From positions 1-46,970 of the forward strand of contig NZ_BMUT01000024.1 of the NCBI RefSeq assembly GCF_014650335.1: a stretch of DNA of 46,970 bases, read 5' to 3'. Below are positions 35,906 to 43,756 of this stretch, piece by piece. Under the pieces are notes generated by a model, which saw nothing but the letters and a program-made list of their open reading frames with translations, was not told where the DNA came from and did not search any database. Both the position numbers and the translations under genes were made by a program. The DNA is from Streptomyces hiroshimensis. GTDB taxonomy: Bacteria; Actinomycetota; Actinomycetes; Streptomycetales; Streptomycetaceae. How positions within the stretch are numbered: position 1 is the stretch's first letter; each line of letters opens with the position of its first letter.

Positions 35906-37244
35906 GGTTCGCCTCCACCGCCGCGGAGTTCCCGGCGCGGGCCTCCTGCGCGTCCAAGGACTTCTGCGTGTCCGAGTGCTTCTCTGCGGCTGCGTCCACG
36001 GGCTGGTGCGCGTCCATGATCTCCTGCAGCTCCAGGGCCTGTTGCGCATCCGCGGCCACCGCATGGCGGGCCGTGGTGAACCAGCCGGTCACGGCCAGGA
36101 GGACGACCAGGGCCGCCGCTGCCGTGACCGTGGTTCCCAGGCCGAAGGCGTGTGCTCCGGCTCCCGCGAGCGTGGGGCCGAGGGGGGCGATGGCCTGGGA
36201 GAGGAAGCCGCTGGCGCTGTGGACGCGCCCCTGCAGCCGCGGCGGGGTGATGCGCATCTGCATCGAGGACAGCACCACGGTGATCACAGGGCCGCCGGAG
36301 GTGGCGATCGCCAGCATGAGGGCCGCGCCCCAGGTGCTGCGGACCGTGGCGAAGCCGAGCAGCGCGAGCGCGATGACGGCGGTGGCCAGCGCGATGGCGC
36401 GGCCTGCGGGGAGTCTGCGTGCCACCGGGGCGGCGACCAGGGATCCGGCGACGGCGCCTGCACCGAAGCAGGCGGTCTGCACCCCCACGGCCACCGTGCC
36501 CGCGCCGGTCCTGTCGCAGGTGGCGATGACCACGATCAGCAGGCCGTTGAAGACGAGGTTCAGGACGGTGGCGTTGAGCGCGCCGTAGCGCAGGAAGGGC
36601 GAGCGCCACAGGAAGCGCATGCCTTCGGTGACGGCCTTGAGCGGCGGCTGCGCCGTGCCGGTGGGGCCCGCCTTGGCCGGCAGGAGGAAGGCGCAGCAGG
36701 CCGCGGTCAGATAGGTCAGGGCGTCGGCGGCGAATACCCAGGCGGCATTGGCTTTGAGGAGCACGCCCGCCACGAGGGGGCCGATGATCAGTGCGAGCGC
36801 GGCGCGGCTCTGGACCAGGGCCAGCGCCCGGGGCAGGAGGTTGGCCTGGACGAAGGTGCGTACGGCCACGTTCTCGACGGGGGCCAGGGTGCTGCCCACG
36901 GCGCCGAGGAGGAAGGCCGCGACCAGGAGCGCGCCCGGGTGGACGGCGCCTGTCGCGCGGAGCACGGCCAGCGTGCCCAGCACCAGGGCGCCGGCGGCGT
37001 TGCCCAGGAGGAGGAGCGTGCGGCGTGGGTAGCGGTCCGCGAGCACCCCGGCGGGCAGCCGGGCCGCGACGATCCCCAGGGACAGCGCGGTGCTGGTGAA
37101 TCCGGCGTGCCGGACGTCTCCGCTCACCTGGTAGGCGACCATGGGCAGGGCGATCACCGAGGCCGCCGTGCCCACGGCGGAGGCGGCCTCCCCGCTGAAC
37201 AGCAGCCAGAACCGCCTGCCCAGCTTCTGCTTCGGCTGCTTCAC
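35898..37244 (-). CDS. MFS exporter with leader-like C-terminal tail (lanthipeptide cluster)
   Basis: The 448-residue protein has about 12 membrane helices of the MFS_3/enterobactin-exporter-like group (FSGEAASAVGTAASVIALP, motif A GVLADRYPRR). A 60-residue hydrophilic cytosolic tail follows and contains ALELQEIMDAHQPVDA, resembling the precursor leader motif. It probably exports the mature peptide. AAGGAG precedes GTG 37244, which overlaps the permease stop by 4 nt. The Streptomyces class III clusters I know of use ABC exporters; having both types is unusual. Confidence 0.86.
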   Translation of the reverse strand: MKQPKQKLGRRFWLLFSGEAASAVGTAASVIALPMVAYQVSGDVRHAGFTSTALSLGIVAARLPAGVLADRYPRRTLLLLGNAAGALVLGTLAVLRATGAVHPGALLVAAFLLGAVGSTLAPVENVAVRTFVQANLLPRALALVQSRAALALIIGPLVAGVLLKANAAWVFAADALTYLTAACCAFLLPAKAGPTGTAQPPLKAVTEGMRFLWRSPFLRYGALNATVLNLVFNGLLIVVIATCDRTGAGTVAVGVQTACFGAGAVAGSLVAAPVARRLPAGRAIALATAVIALALLGFATVRSTWGAALMLAIATSGGPVITVVLSSMQMRITPPRLQGRVHSASGFLSQAIAPLGPTLAGAGAHAFGLGTTVTAAAALVVLLAVTGWFTTARHAVAADAQQALELQEIMDAHQPVDAAAEKHSDTQKSLDAQEARAGNSAAVEANRG

Positions 37245-39169
37245 ACCGCTCTCCTTGCGAATTGTCGTTGGACGGTGGACATCGGATGGGCGGTCATCAC
37301 CGAGGGCAGGGCGACCGCGAGGACGGCGGCTGCCAGGACGGCGACGGTCCACGGCACGTCCAGGGCGGGCAGCGCCCCGGTGCCCAGGGCGGCGGCGAAG
37401 GGGACCAGGCAGGCGACTGCCGTGGCGGCCGCCAGCGCCGCCCCGACGGCGGCCGCGCCGAGCGCTTCGTAGAGCACGCAGCGCAGCAGCTGGCCTCTGC
37501 TCAGCCCGAGGGCGCGCAGGTGGGCGCGCTGGGCGCGGCGGTCGCGCTGGGCCAGGGACGCGGTATTGGCCGCGGCCAGCAGCGCGTAGCCGCTGACGAC
37601 GGAGACGATCAGACGGGAGGCGAGATCGTCGGCGGGACTGCGGGGCTGGAGGCGATCGAGGTACTGCGCGCGGGAGGCGACGGTCTGGCCGGGTTCCTTC
37701 GGCCAGGAGCGGTACGCACCGCTGAGCAGGATCCGGTCGGCGTACGGTTCCCGGGTGTGTTCCAGGGCGGTGGTGCGCGCGATGACGAACGCCGGGAAGG
37801 CGAGGTCGCGTTCGTAGACGGCGGCGAGGGTCAGCTCGGGGCGGGATCCGTCGGCCAGGGCCAGCCGGACCTTCTGGCCGAGGCGCCAGTGATGGGCCTC
37901 GGCCTGGTCGGCGCCGGAGGCGAAGGTCCCCTCCCGTAAGTCCGACAGCCGCCCTTCGCGTTCCTTGAGGTCCAGGGACTTCACGAGCGAGGAGCCGTCG
38001 GCTCCCCAGGCCTCCACGGGGGAGGGCTGGTCGTCGAGGGACGTGGGCGGAGCGGTGATCTGCGTGGACACCAGCACCGTGGCGGTGACGCCGGAGAGCG
38101 CTCCGGGCCCGCCGGAGGCCGCGGCCGGCTGCGCAGGAAGCCGGTGCCCGGGGCGGGCGGTGACCACGCCGTCGGCGCGCAGCCCGTCGGCGGTCTGGCG
38201 CGCGACGGCCTGTCCCATGGTGGCGCCGGTGCCCAGCAGGCAGACGGCGATGCCCACGGCGAGCAGGACGGGCACCGCCATGGCCGTCGTCCGCGCCGGA
38301 GCCGCCCGCAGGCCCGCGGCGGCGATACGTCCCACCCGCCGGTCCGCGATCCGCAGGAGGGCGCACACCGGCCGGCTGAGCGGGGGCACGATCCACGGCG
38401 CGAGGACGGCGAGCGTGGGGATGAGCATCAGGGCCAGGCCGGGAGCGACGGCAGCCCGGACCGTCGCCGGGAGCTGGGTGAAGGCCATGACGCACAGCAG
38501 CGGGACGCACAGCATCAGGGCCATGGCCAGGCCGGTCAGCAGCCTGGCCCGGCTGCGGCGGGACGCCAGGGACCCTTCCGTGTCCTTCATGAGCGCGCCC
38601 GGACTCACGCGCCCGGCGGCGAGCACACTGGCCATGGCCGACAGGACGGCGACGGCCCCGGTGGCGATGCACACGCCCACGGCCGTGCCCCACACCTGAC
38701 CCGAGGACGGGAGGGAGGCCGCTTCGGGGAAGAGCTCCCGGTCCACGAGCAGACGTCGCCCCGCATGCGCCAGGGGCAGCATGCCCAGTGCTCCTACGGC
38801 GGCTGCGGCGACCGCGAGCCGCGCCACGTCGCCCGCGACCAGACGACGCAGCCGCCCGGCCGTGACCCCCAGAGCGCGCAGAACGGCGAACTGCCCGAGC
38901 CGCTGCCCCGTCCACAGCGAGACGGTGGAGCCGATCACCACCACGGCGGACATCAGCAGCATGGACAGCAGCAGGGAGAGCAGGCTGCGGGCATCCTCGG
39001 CCTGGGCCGCCGCCACGGACCGGGCGGGGAAGTCCGCACGACCTGCAGCGATCAGCAGCAGGGTGCAGGCGCCCACTCCTGCCGCCGTCACGGCGCAGGC
39101 CACCGCGGCTCCGGCCAGGCGGCCGGGGTGGACGCGCGCTTCGGCGAGGAAGAGGCGGCGCATATGCAT
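37241..39169 (-). CDS. FtsX-type ABC permease (lanthipeptide cluster)
   Basis: The 642-residue permease has two FtsX-type repeats of four helices each, one near residues 50-200 with an extracytoplasmic loop and one at the C-terminal end (ASRLIVSVVSGYALLAAANTAS, LRALGLSRGQLLRCVL). A large extracytoplasmic segment lies between about residues 355 and 520. It should partner the LolD-type ATPase of the same transcript; BceAB/MacB-like systems of this kind often give immunity to peptide antibiotics. ATG 39169 or ATG 39163 is the start; neither has a strong ribosome site, fitting lower expression than the precursors. Confidence 0.83.
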   Translation of the reverse strand: MHMRRLFLAEARVHPGRLAGAAVACAVTAAGVGACTLLLIAAGRADFPARSVAAAQAEDARSLLSLLLSMLLMSAVVVIGSTVSLWTGQRLGQFAVLRALGVTAGRLRRLVAGDVARLAVAAAAVGALGMLPLAHAGRRLLVDRELFPEAASLPSSGQVWGTAVGVCIATGAVAVLSAMASVLAAGRVSPGALMKDTEGSLASRRSRARLLTGLAMALMLCVPLLCVMAFTQLPATVRAAVAPGLALMLIPTLAVLAPWIVPPLSRPVCALLRIADRRVGRIAAAGLRAAPARTTAMAVPVLLAVGIAVCLLGTGATMGQAVARQTADGLRADGVVTARPGHRLPAQPAAASGGPGALSGVTATVLVSTQITAPPTSLDDQPSPVEAWGADGSSLVKSLDLKEREGRLSDLREGTFASGADQAEAHHWRLGQKVRLALADGSRPELTLAAVYERDLAFPAFVIARTTALEHTREPYADRILLSGAYRSWPKEPGQTVASRAQYLDRLQPRSPADDLASRLIVSVVSGYALLAAANTASLAQRDRRAQRAHLRALGLSRGQLLRCVLYEALGAAAVGAALAAATAVACLVPFAAALGTGALPALDVPWTVAVLAAAVLAVALPSVMTAHPMSTVQRQFARRAV

Positions 39170-39247
39170 CGGTCCGGCAAGGGGGCGTGAGGGTCGGGAC
39201 GCCACGGACACTGTCTTCTGCCCTCCACAGTGCGTAAGCTGGAAGTA

Positions 39248-39284
39248 GCGCGGGGAGGCCACCCACATTGTGGCCTCCCCGCGC
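39248..39284 (-). terminator. Hairpin between precursor genes and transporter genes
   Basis: A 15-bp perfect stem (39248-39262 with 39270-39284) with a 7-nt loop lies 40 nt after the last precursor stop. It could terminate most transcripts, keeping precursor mRNA above transporter mRNA. Confidence 0.7.
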
Positions 39285-39323
39285 TTGTTTACGGCGAGCG
39301 GTGCAGCCGTTCTTGACCGTGTG

Positions 39324-39413
39324 TCAGTGGCACCCGGCGATGCTGACGGAGCTCCAGGGAGCGTCGAGGACAGTCTCCTCGTCGAGCTCCTGCAGGGCGA
39401 GAATGTTCTGCAT
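39324..39413 (-). CDS. lanA3: Class III lanthipeptide precursor 3
   Basis: The 29-residue peptide has leader MQNILALQELDEETVLDAP (residues 1-19), then core WSSVSIAGCH. I-L-x-L-Q in the leader is the class III recognition motif. In the core, Ser21, Ser24 and Cys28 give Ser-x-x-Ser-x-x-x-Cys, the labionin/avionin signature. The Pro at position 19 fits cleavage by the cluster's prolyl oligopeptidase. AAGGAGGTGACAAGGA precedes the ATG, a near-perfect ribosome site. Confidence 0.9.
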   Translation of the reverse strand: MQNILALQELDEETVLDAPWSSVSIAGCH

Positions 39414-39479
39414 TCCTTGTCACCTCCTTCAGGGGCACGGTGGGAAGGGGTTGGTCCCGGTCTGCGCCGGGGCGGTGTC

Positions 39480-39569
39480 TCAGTGGCAGCCGCCGAGGCT
39501 GATGGTGCTGATGGGGGCGTCGACGATGGTCTCCTCGTCGAGCTCCTGCAGGGCGAGAATGTTCCGCAT
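39480..39569 (-). CDS. lanA2: Class III lanthipeptide precursor 2
   Basis: The 29-residue peptide has leader MRNILALQELDEETIVDAP and core ISTISLGGCH. The leader differs from the other two only at positions 2, 15 and 16. The core differs at six of ten places but keeps Ser21, Ser24, Cys28 and the terminal His. GGGAGGTGAACCGGAG precedes the ATG. This is the most diverged copy, lying between two nearly identical ones. Confidence 0.9.
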   Translation of the reverse strand: MRNILALQELDEETIVDAPISTISLGGCH

Positions 39570-39645
39570 CTCCGGTTCACCTCCCTTCTGCTGCTCGGCC
39601 GTTCGCTGTCGGGGCGGTGCCGCCCGCCGGGGGCACCTCACGACG

Positions 39646-39735
39646 TCAGTGGCACGCGGCGACGCTGACGGAGCTCCAGGGAGCGTCGAGGACGGTCTCC
39701 TCGTCGAGCTCCTGCAGGGCCAGGATGTTCTGCAT
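39646..39735 (-). CDS. lanA1: Class III lanthipeptide precursor 1
   Basis: The 29-residue peptide has leader MQNILALQELDEETVLDAP and core WSSVSVAACH. It shares the leader of precursor 3 and differs from its core only by Val-Ala-Ala in place of Ile-Ala-Gly, which has the same elemental composition. The ATG lies 6 nt after the LanKC stop, with GGGAGGTGAGAAGAC overlapping the end of lanKC, so translation may be coupled. Confidence 0.9.
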   Translation of the reverse strand: MQNILALQELDEETVLDAPWSSVSVAACH

Positions 39736-39741
39736 GTCTTC

Positions 39742-42318
39742 TCACCTCCCTTCGCGGGCTCGCAGGGCCGGGTGGTCCGGAGCGTCGCTCCCGGCCGGCG
39801 GCCACCCGCACGTGGGGTGAGCGCCGGGGAGCAGACGGCTGCCGGGGTTCTTGGCGGCGGCAAGCGCGATCAGCGCGCCTGCGGAGCCGGTCGCCAGGTC
39901 CGCCGAGAGACGGACCAGCTGGTCGCCGTGCAGGACGTGTGCGTCCTCGTACGGCGCCAAGTGCAAGGTGAGGGCGCGCAGATGGCTGTCCAGCTCCGCT
40001 TGCCACCGTCCCGTGCGGGACAGGGCGTGGGAGAGCAGGTACGCCAGTCCGGAGCGGCCGCTGAACAGCCCGCCCTGCAGGACGACTTCCACCGCGCCGG
40101 CCCGGGCGGCACCGGCCACGATGCCGTCGGCACCGAGCGCGGCCGCCTGTGGCGGGGGGAGCGCGAGGGCGGCCATCGCGACGCCGGCGGAGCCTTCCGC
40201 GAGGTACGGCAGCAGCCGGCTCGAACTGTGCATCTGCAGCATGCCGTCCACGTCACGGGCGTGCGCCAGGTCGCAGCGCACGGCGCGTTCGGCCGCCGCC
40301 GCCCATTGCAGGTCTCCGGTCACTTCGGCGCAGCGGGCGAAGAGCACCGCGGGCCCCGACCAGCCGTGCATCAGCCCCGGCCGGTCCAGCAGTCCCTTGG
40401 TCCCCACGCGTTCGCGTACCCGCAGCGCGAGGGCGAGCGCTTCGTCCTTCAGCCCGACGTCCAGGAAGAGATGGGCGATCCCGGACAGTCCGCTGAACAG
40501 CCCCGGCGAGGCGGGCAGGGGGCCGGCCAGGAGGCGGTCGACGAGGTTCGCGCCCTGCGGGTGCCCCAGCCGGTGCAGGAGCCATGCGGCGCCCGCCATC
40601 CCGTCGTAGAGGCCCGCCGGTGTGTCCAGGGGAGCCCGGCGCACCGCACCGGCCAGCCACTCCACGTCGTCGTCGGAGACCGCCGTTCCGGCCGCGTGCT
40701 GAGCCCACAGCACGCCCGGCGTGCCGTACGCGAGCCCCAGTGCGGCGCCCGGGCGGTGCCCGGCCACGTCGCAGGGGTAGCGCCGGTCCTTACGGCCGGT
40801 GTCGGCCGAGCGGGCGATGCCGCGCAGCAACGTGTCCGTGGACGGCGGCGTGAGGGGCGGGGGTGGCCCGGCGAGTGTGCCAGGCGGCGGGAGGTGCGGA
40901 CGTAACGCAGGTGACAGAGCCAGGCGTTCGGTCATCTGCCGGATGAACTCCGCCGGCAGGGAGGGGAATGAGGCCCGGGCCAGCTCGATCAGGGAGGCCA
41001 CCGAGCGCGGGTTGCGCAAGGTCAGCACGGTGAGGGGGACGAGGGCCGCGAGCTGACAGCAGCCCAGGGCGAACAGGTCCGCCTCCCGGGGATCGGTGAG
41101 GGCGGGATCGGCGAAGCCGGGCGCCCCCAGTGCGGCGCTGCGGACCGAGCCGACCGGGGCGGCGAGCTCGAAGTCCACGAGCGCCACGGTGCCGTCGGGC
41201 CGGATCAGGATGTTGCGGTGGTGCAGGTCTCCGAAGGCCACTCCGGCCTCGTGCAGCGCCCGTACGCATTCCGCGACCTGTTCCATCCGCTCGACGACGG
41301 ACGCGGCGAATCGGGTACGGGCCGCCTCGGTGGGCCGGTGGCGGGTGAGCGGGTGCTCGCGCCCCAGCCAGGCGCTGACGGTCTCGCCCTCGACGTACTC
41401 CATGGCGAGGTAGTGGTGTTCCCAGGCGGTGAACGCGCCGTACCGGCGCGGGACGAACGGAAGATGCCCGAGTCCGTCCAGGACCGCGTCCTCGGTGCGC
41501 AGCCTGTCGACGGCGTCCATGCCGTTGGCGTCCAGGCCGGCGTGCGGACGGGCTTCCTTGAGGACGACCTGTCTGCCCTCGCCGTCGTGCGCGAGGTACA
41601 CGCCCCCGCCGTTGGAGAAGTGGAGCGCCTTGCGGACCTCGTAGCCGCCGAGAGAGGCCGACTCGCCGTCGGCCGCAGGCCGCTCCGCGAGGAAGTCCGG
41701 GACGTCGGCCCACGGGGGGAGGGTGAAGACCGGGCGGCGGTGGTCGGGCACCAGCTGCCCCTGAGGGGTGCGCAGCGCCGGTACGCGGGTGCCGTCCGCG
41801 CGTTCGCACCACATCAGGATGAAGGCTCCGTAACGAACCGACACCGGGCCGTCGTTCCAGCGCCGGTCGGACAGCACGTAGGGTCCGGGCCGCCCGCGCA
41901 TCACCGTCTCGAGCTCATCCAGAGCCCTGCGCAGCTCGTCTGTGGTCCGGGGATAGACGGTCACGGCCTTGCCGCTCGCGGCCCGGTGGGCGTACTTGGT
42001 GTTCATGGCGGCGACGATCCGCCGGCTGCGCAGGAACTTCCACGGCAGCTCCAGCTGCCGGCAGACGGTCCAGGCCGCCTCTATGGTCTCCTCGGCGGCG
42101 CCGGGCGTCGCACTCACGTGGATCTTCCAGCCCTGCTCCGGCAGCTTTCCGGTGTCACCGGGCATCAGGAATTCCCATACGCCCTGGTGTTCCCGCCGCC
42201 AGCCCTGCGGGAGTTCCCGCACGGAGAGGGAGAAAAGAGAATCCGAGTCCTGGCAGCGCTCCAGCGGCTCGTACCACGTGGAATCGGCGATCGTGTACGC
42301 CTCGTAGCTCGGATCCAT
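39742..42318 (-). CDS. lanKC: Class III lanthionine synthetase LanKC
   Basis: The 858-residue enzyme has three domains. An N-terminal phosphoSer/Thr lyase (about residues 1-220) comes first. A Ser/Thr-kinase-like domain follows (about 225-500) with Lys254 (VVLKEARPHAG), Asp364/Asn369 (FGDLHHRNILI) and Asp382 (VDFELAAP). A C-terminal LanC-like cyclase starts near residue 515 (YGTPGVLWAQHAA, DGMAGAAWLLHRL, LFSGLSGIAHLF, LMHGWSGPAVLFAR, LFSGRSGLAYLL). The cyclase lacks the Cys/Cys-His zinc ligands of class IV, making it class III. It phosphorylates and eliminates Ser to dehydroalanine and forms labionin or lanthionine. GGGAGG precedes ATG 42318. Confidence 0.93.
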   Translation of the reverse strand: MDPSYEAYTIADSTWYEPLERCQDSDSLFSLSVRELPQGWRREHQGVWEFLMPGDTGKLPEQGWKIHVSATPGAAEETIEAAWTVCRQLELPWKFLRSRRIVAAMNTKYAHRAASGKAVTVYPRTTDELRRALDELETVMRGRPGPYVLSDRRWNDGPVSVRYGAFILMWCERADGTRVPALRTPQGQLVPDHRRPVFTLPPWADVPDFLAERPAADGESASLGGYEVRKALHFSNGGGVYLAHDGEGRQVVLKEARPHAGLDANGMDAVDRLRTEDAVLDGLGHLPFVPRRYGAFTAWEHHYLAMEYVEGETVSAWLGREHPLTRHRPTEAARTRFAASVVERMEQVAECVRALHEAGVAFGDLHHRNILIRPDGTVALVDFELAAPVGSVRSAALGAPGFADPALTDPREADLFALGCCQLAALVPLTVLTLRNPRSVASLIELARASFPSLPAEFIRQMTERLALSPALRPHLPPPGTLAGPPPPLTPPSTDTLLRGIARSADTGRKDRRYPCDVAGHRPGAALGLAYGTPGVLWAQHAAGTAVSDDDVEWLAGAVRRAPLDTPAGLYDGMAGAAWLLHRLGHPQGANLVDRLLAGPLPASPGLFSGLSGIAHLFLDVGLKDEALALALRVRERVGTKGLLDRPGLMHGWSGPAVLFARCAEVTGDLQWAAAAERAVRCDLAHARDVDGMLQMHSSSRLLPYLAEGSAGVAMAALALPPPQAAALGADGIVAGAARAGAVEVVLQGGLFSGRSGLAYLLSHALSRTGRWQAELDSHLRALTLHLAPYEDAHVLHGDQLVRLSADLATGSAGALIALAAAKNPGSRLLPGAHPTCGWPPAGSDAPDHPALRAREGR

Positions 42319-42384
42319 TGTGCCCTCCCTCTGTGTGCCGGGCGGCAGGTTTCCTGTGCCGCCGTCGATTCACTGAAATGGGTT

Positions 42385-42433
42385 CCCGGTCGCCGGAGTT
42401 CTGCGACCGGGGAGTGGAACGCTTTTCCGTTCC
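42385..42433 (-). terminator. Hairpins between ArsR regulator and LanKC
   Basis: CCCGGTCGC (42385-42393) pairs with GCGACCGGG (42403-42411); next to it GGAACG and CGTTCC (about 42416-42433) form a second small hairpin with T-rich loop. They may end the regulator transcript or shape the LanKC leader. LanKC's own promoter should lie in 42319-42489. Confidence 0.45.
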
Positions 42434-42489
42434 GCTGTGATAATCCTGCGCCTGCCGGCCGCCGGCCCGCAATCGGCGTAAGTTCACGC

Positions 42490-43530
42490 TTAAGCGGAGA
42501 TCTGCCTTCCGGCCGCGGCGGCCGCGGGCTCCCGTCTTTCCCGGCCCTGCTGAAAGGCCGTATGACGCAGCGTGGGCTCCTGACGCAGCGTCGGCTCCGC
42601 CGGGCGCCGTTCCGCGGCCTCGCCGCGCAGCAGGAGGCGGCCGAGATGAGTGACGGTGTGGATGGCATGACTGCGGCTGCGGCGCGTCGAGACCAGCCCG
42701 GCGGCCCGCAGGACGGCCATGTGCTGGCTCACCGCGGCCGCGGACACGCCCAGCCGTTGGGCCAGCTCGGCGTTGGTACAGCCCTCCCGTAGCGCACGGA
42801 GCGCGGCCGCTCTGGTCCGCCCGACGAGGGCGGCGAGACTGTCCGGCCCGCAATGCGGACCGCCCGCCCGCCCGCCGCCCAGCAACTGCGTGAGCTCCTC
42901 CGGTCCGGGACGGTCGGGAAACACCAGCACGGGCGCGCGGTGCACTCCCTGCCGGGCAGGCGGGAGCACATGTCCCGCGCGCTGCAGGAACAAGGACGGA
43001 GCCAGCACCAGCCCGGTGCCGTCCAGCTCCATCTCCCCGGAGCGCACGCCCGCGATCTCCAGGGCGGGCGGGTTCCAGCGGATTCCCGGACCCAGCGAGT
43101 CCAGCAGCACTTCCACGCCGTCGCGGCACATGATGTCCCGCAAGGTGTCGCGGACCTCGCCCAGATAGGCACGGATCCGCCCCCAATGCGGTGCGACGGC
43201 CATCTGCTGGAAGTCCTGGACCGCGGAACGCAGGGACACCGGGGGAGCCCCTGCGCCGTTCGGCGGCACCACGGTGTGGCGTCCCCCGCCGGTACACAAT
43301 TCCAGCAGCTTTCCCGGACCGCCCGGAACCCGGATCAGCGTCGCGACCCGCTCCATTCTCGGATCGGCCCGCCGGCCGCCCCCGCACACTCCTTGCCGCC
43401 ATGCGCGAAATCCCTCTCCCCGGCCCTCCCGGAGCGCCTCCAGGGCGAACAAGGCCTCCATGGAGAGGAGATCCGCTTCGCTGATCCTCACGCGTGCCAG
43501 GTCGTCGACCGAGAAAATGATGCGATACAC
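42490..43530 (-). CDS. ArsR-type regulator, DUF5937-like (lanthipeptide cluster)
   Basis: The 346-residue protein has a DUF5937-like N-terminus (VYRIIFSVDDLARVRI, then ADLLSMEALFALEAL) and a winged helix near residues 240-310 (VGRTRAAALRALREGCTNAELAQRLGVSAAAVSQHMAVLRAAGLVSTRRSRSHAIHTVT; key HTH part TNAELAQRLGVSAAAVSQH). DUF5937 ArsR-type proteins are frequent beside natural-product clusters and are the likely local regulator. GTG 43530 has GGGGG at good spacing and fits the family start; the frame is open to 43671. Confidence 0.84.
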   Translation of the reverse strand: MYRIIFSVDDLARVRISEADLLSMEALFALEALREGRGEGFRAWRQGVCGGGRRADPRMERVATLIRVPGGPGKLLELCTGGGRHTVVPPNGAGAPPVSLRSAVQDFQQMAVAPHWGRIRAYLGEVRDTLRDIMCRDGVEVLLDSLGPGIRWNPPALEIAGVRSGEMELDGTGLVLAPSLFLQRAGHVLPPARQGVHRAPVLVFPDRPGPEELTQLLGGGRAGGPHCGPDSLAALVGRTRAAALRALREGCTNAELAQRLGVSAAAVSQHMAVLRAAGLVSTRRSRSHAIHTVTHLGRLLLRGEAAERRPAEPTLRQEPTLRHTAFQQGRERREPAAAAAGRQISA

Positions 43531-43662
43531 GAGAGCGGCCCCCGCAGCGATCGGCTCCACCCTGAGTGCGCGGCAACGTCCTGGTGCCGGCGGACGGAGC
43601 GTTGGCCAATGCTGATGTGCATGGTTCCCGGCTCCCGCGCCGCACGGGGGATGGATAATCGA

Positions 43663-43720
43663 GTCCGTCACCTCAGGAGGCCCGTCAGGAGGCCCGTCAG
43701 GAGGTCCGTCACCTCAGGAG
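43663..43720 (+). repeat. Nested 12-bp and 17-bp direct repeats in divergent promoter region
   Basis: GTCCGTCACCTCAGGAG occurs at 43663-43679 and 43704-43720. Between and overlapping these, CAGGAGGCCCGT is repeated in tandem (43674-43685, 43686-43697, then CAGGAGGTCCGT at 43698-43709). It sits 37 bp before the PucR-type gene and 130 bp upstream of the ArsR gene, so it could be a multi-site operator. Confidence 0.7.
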
Positions 43721-43756
43721 AGACGGGTGACGAAGGGCGCGGGCTAACCTCCTGAC

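Noticed and set aside
35898..39266. Very long 1122-residue open frame on the minus strand
   Set aside because: Its second part is the real MFS gene in frame, but the upstream 670 residues are Arg/Pro-rich shadow of the permease gene in another frame.
39742..42318. Class IV (LanL) lanthipeptide synthetase
   Set aside because: The cyclase domain lacks the Cys and Cys-His zinc ligands required in class IV; class III fits better.
43663..43720. Short CRISPR-like array
   Set aside because: The units are 12 bp in direct tandem without unique spacers and no cas genes are present.
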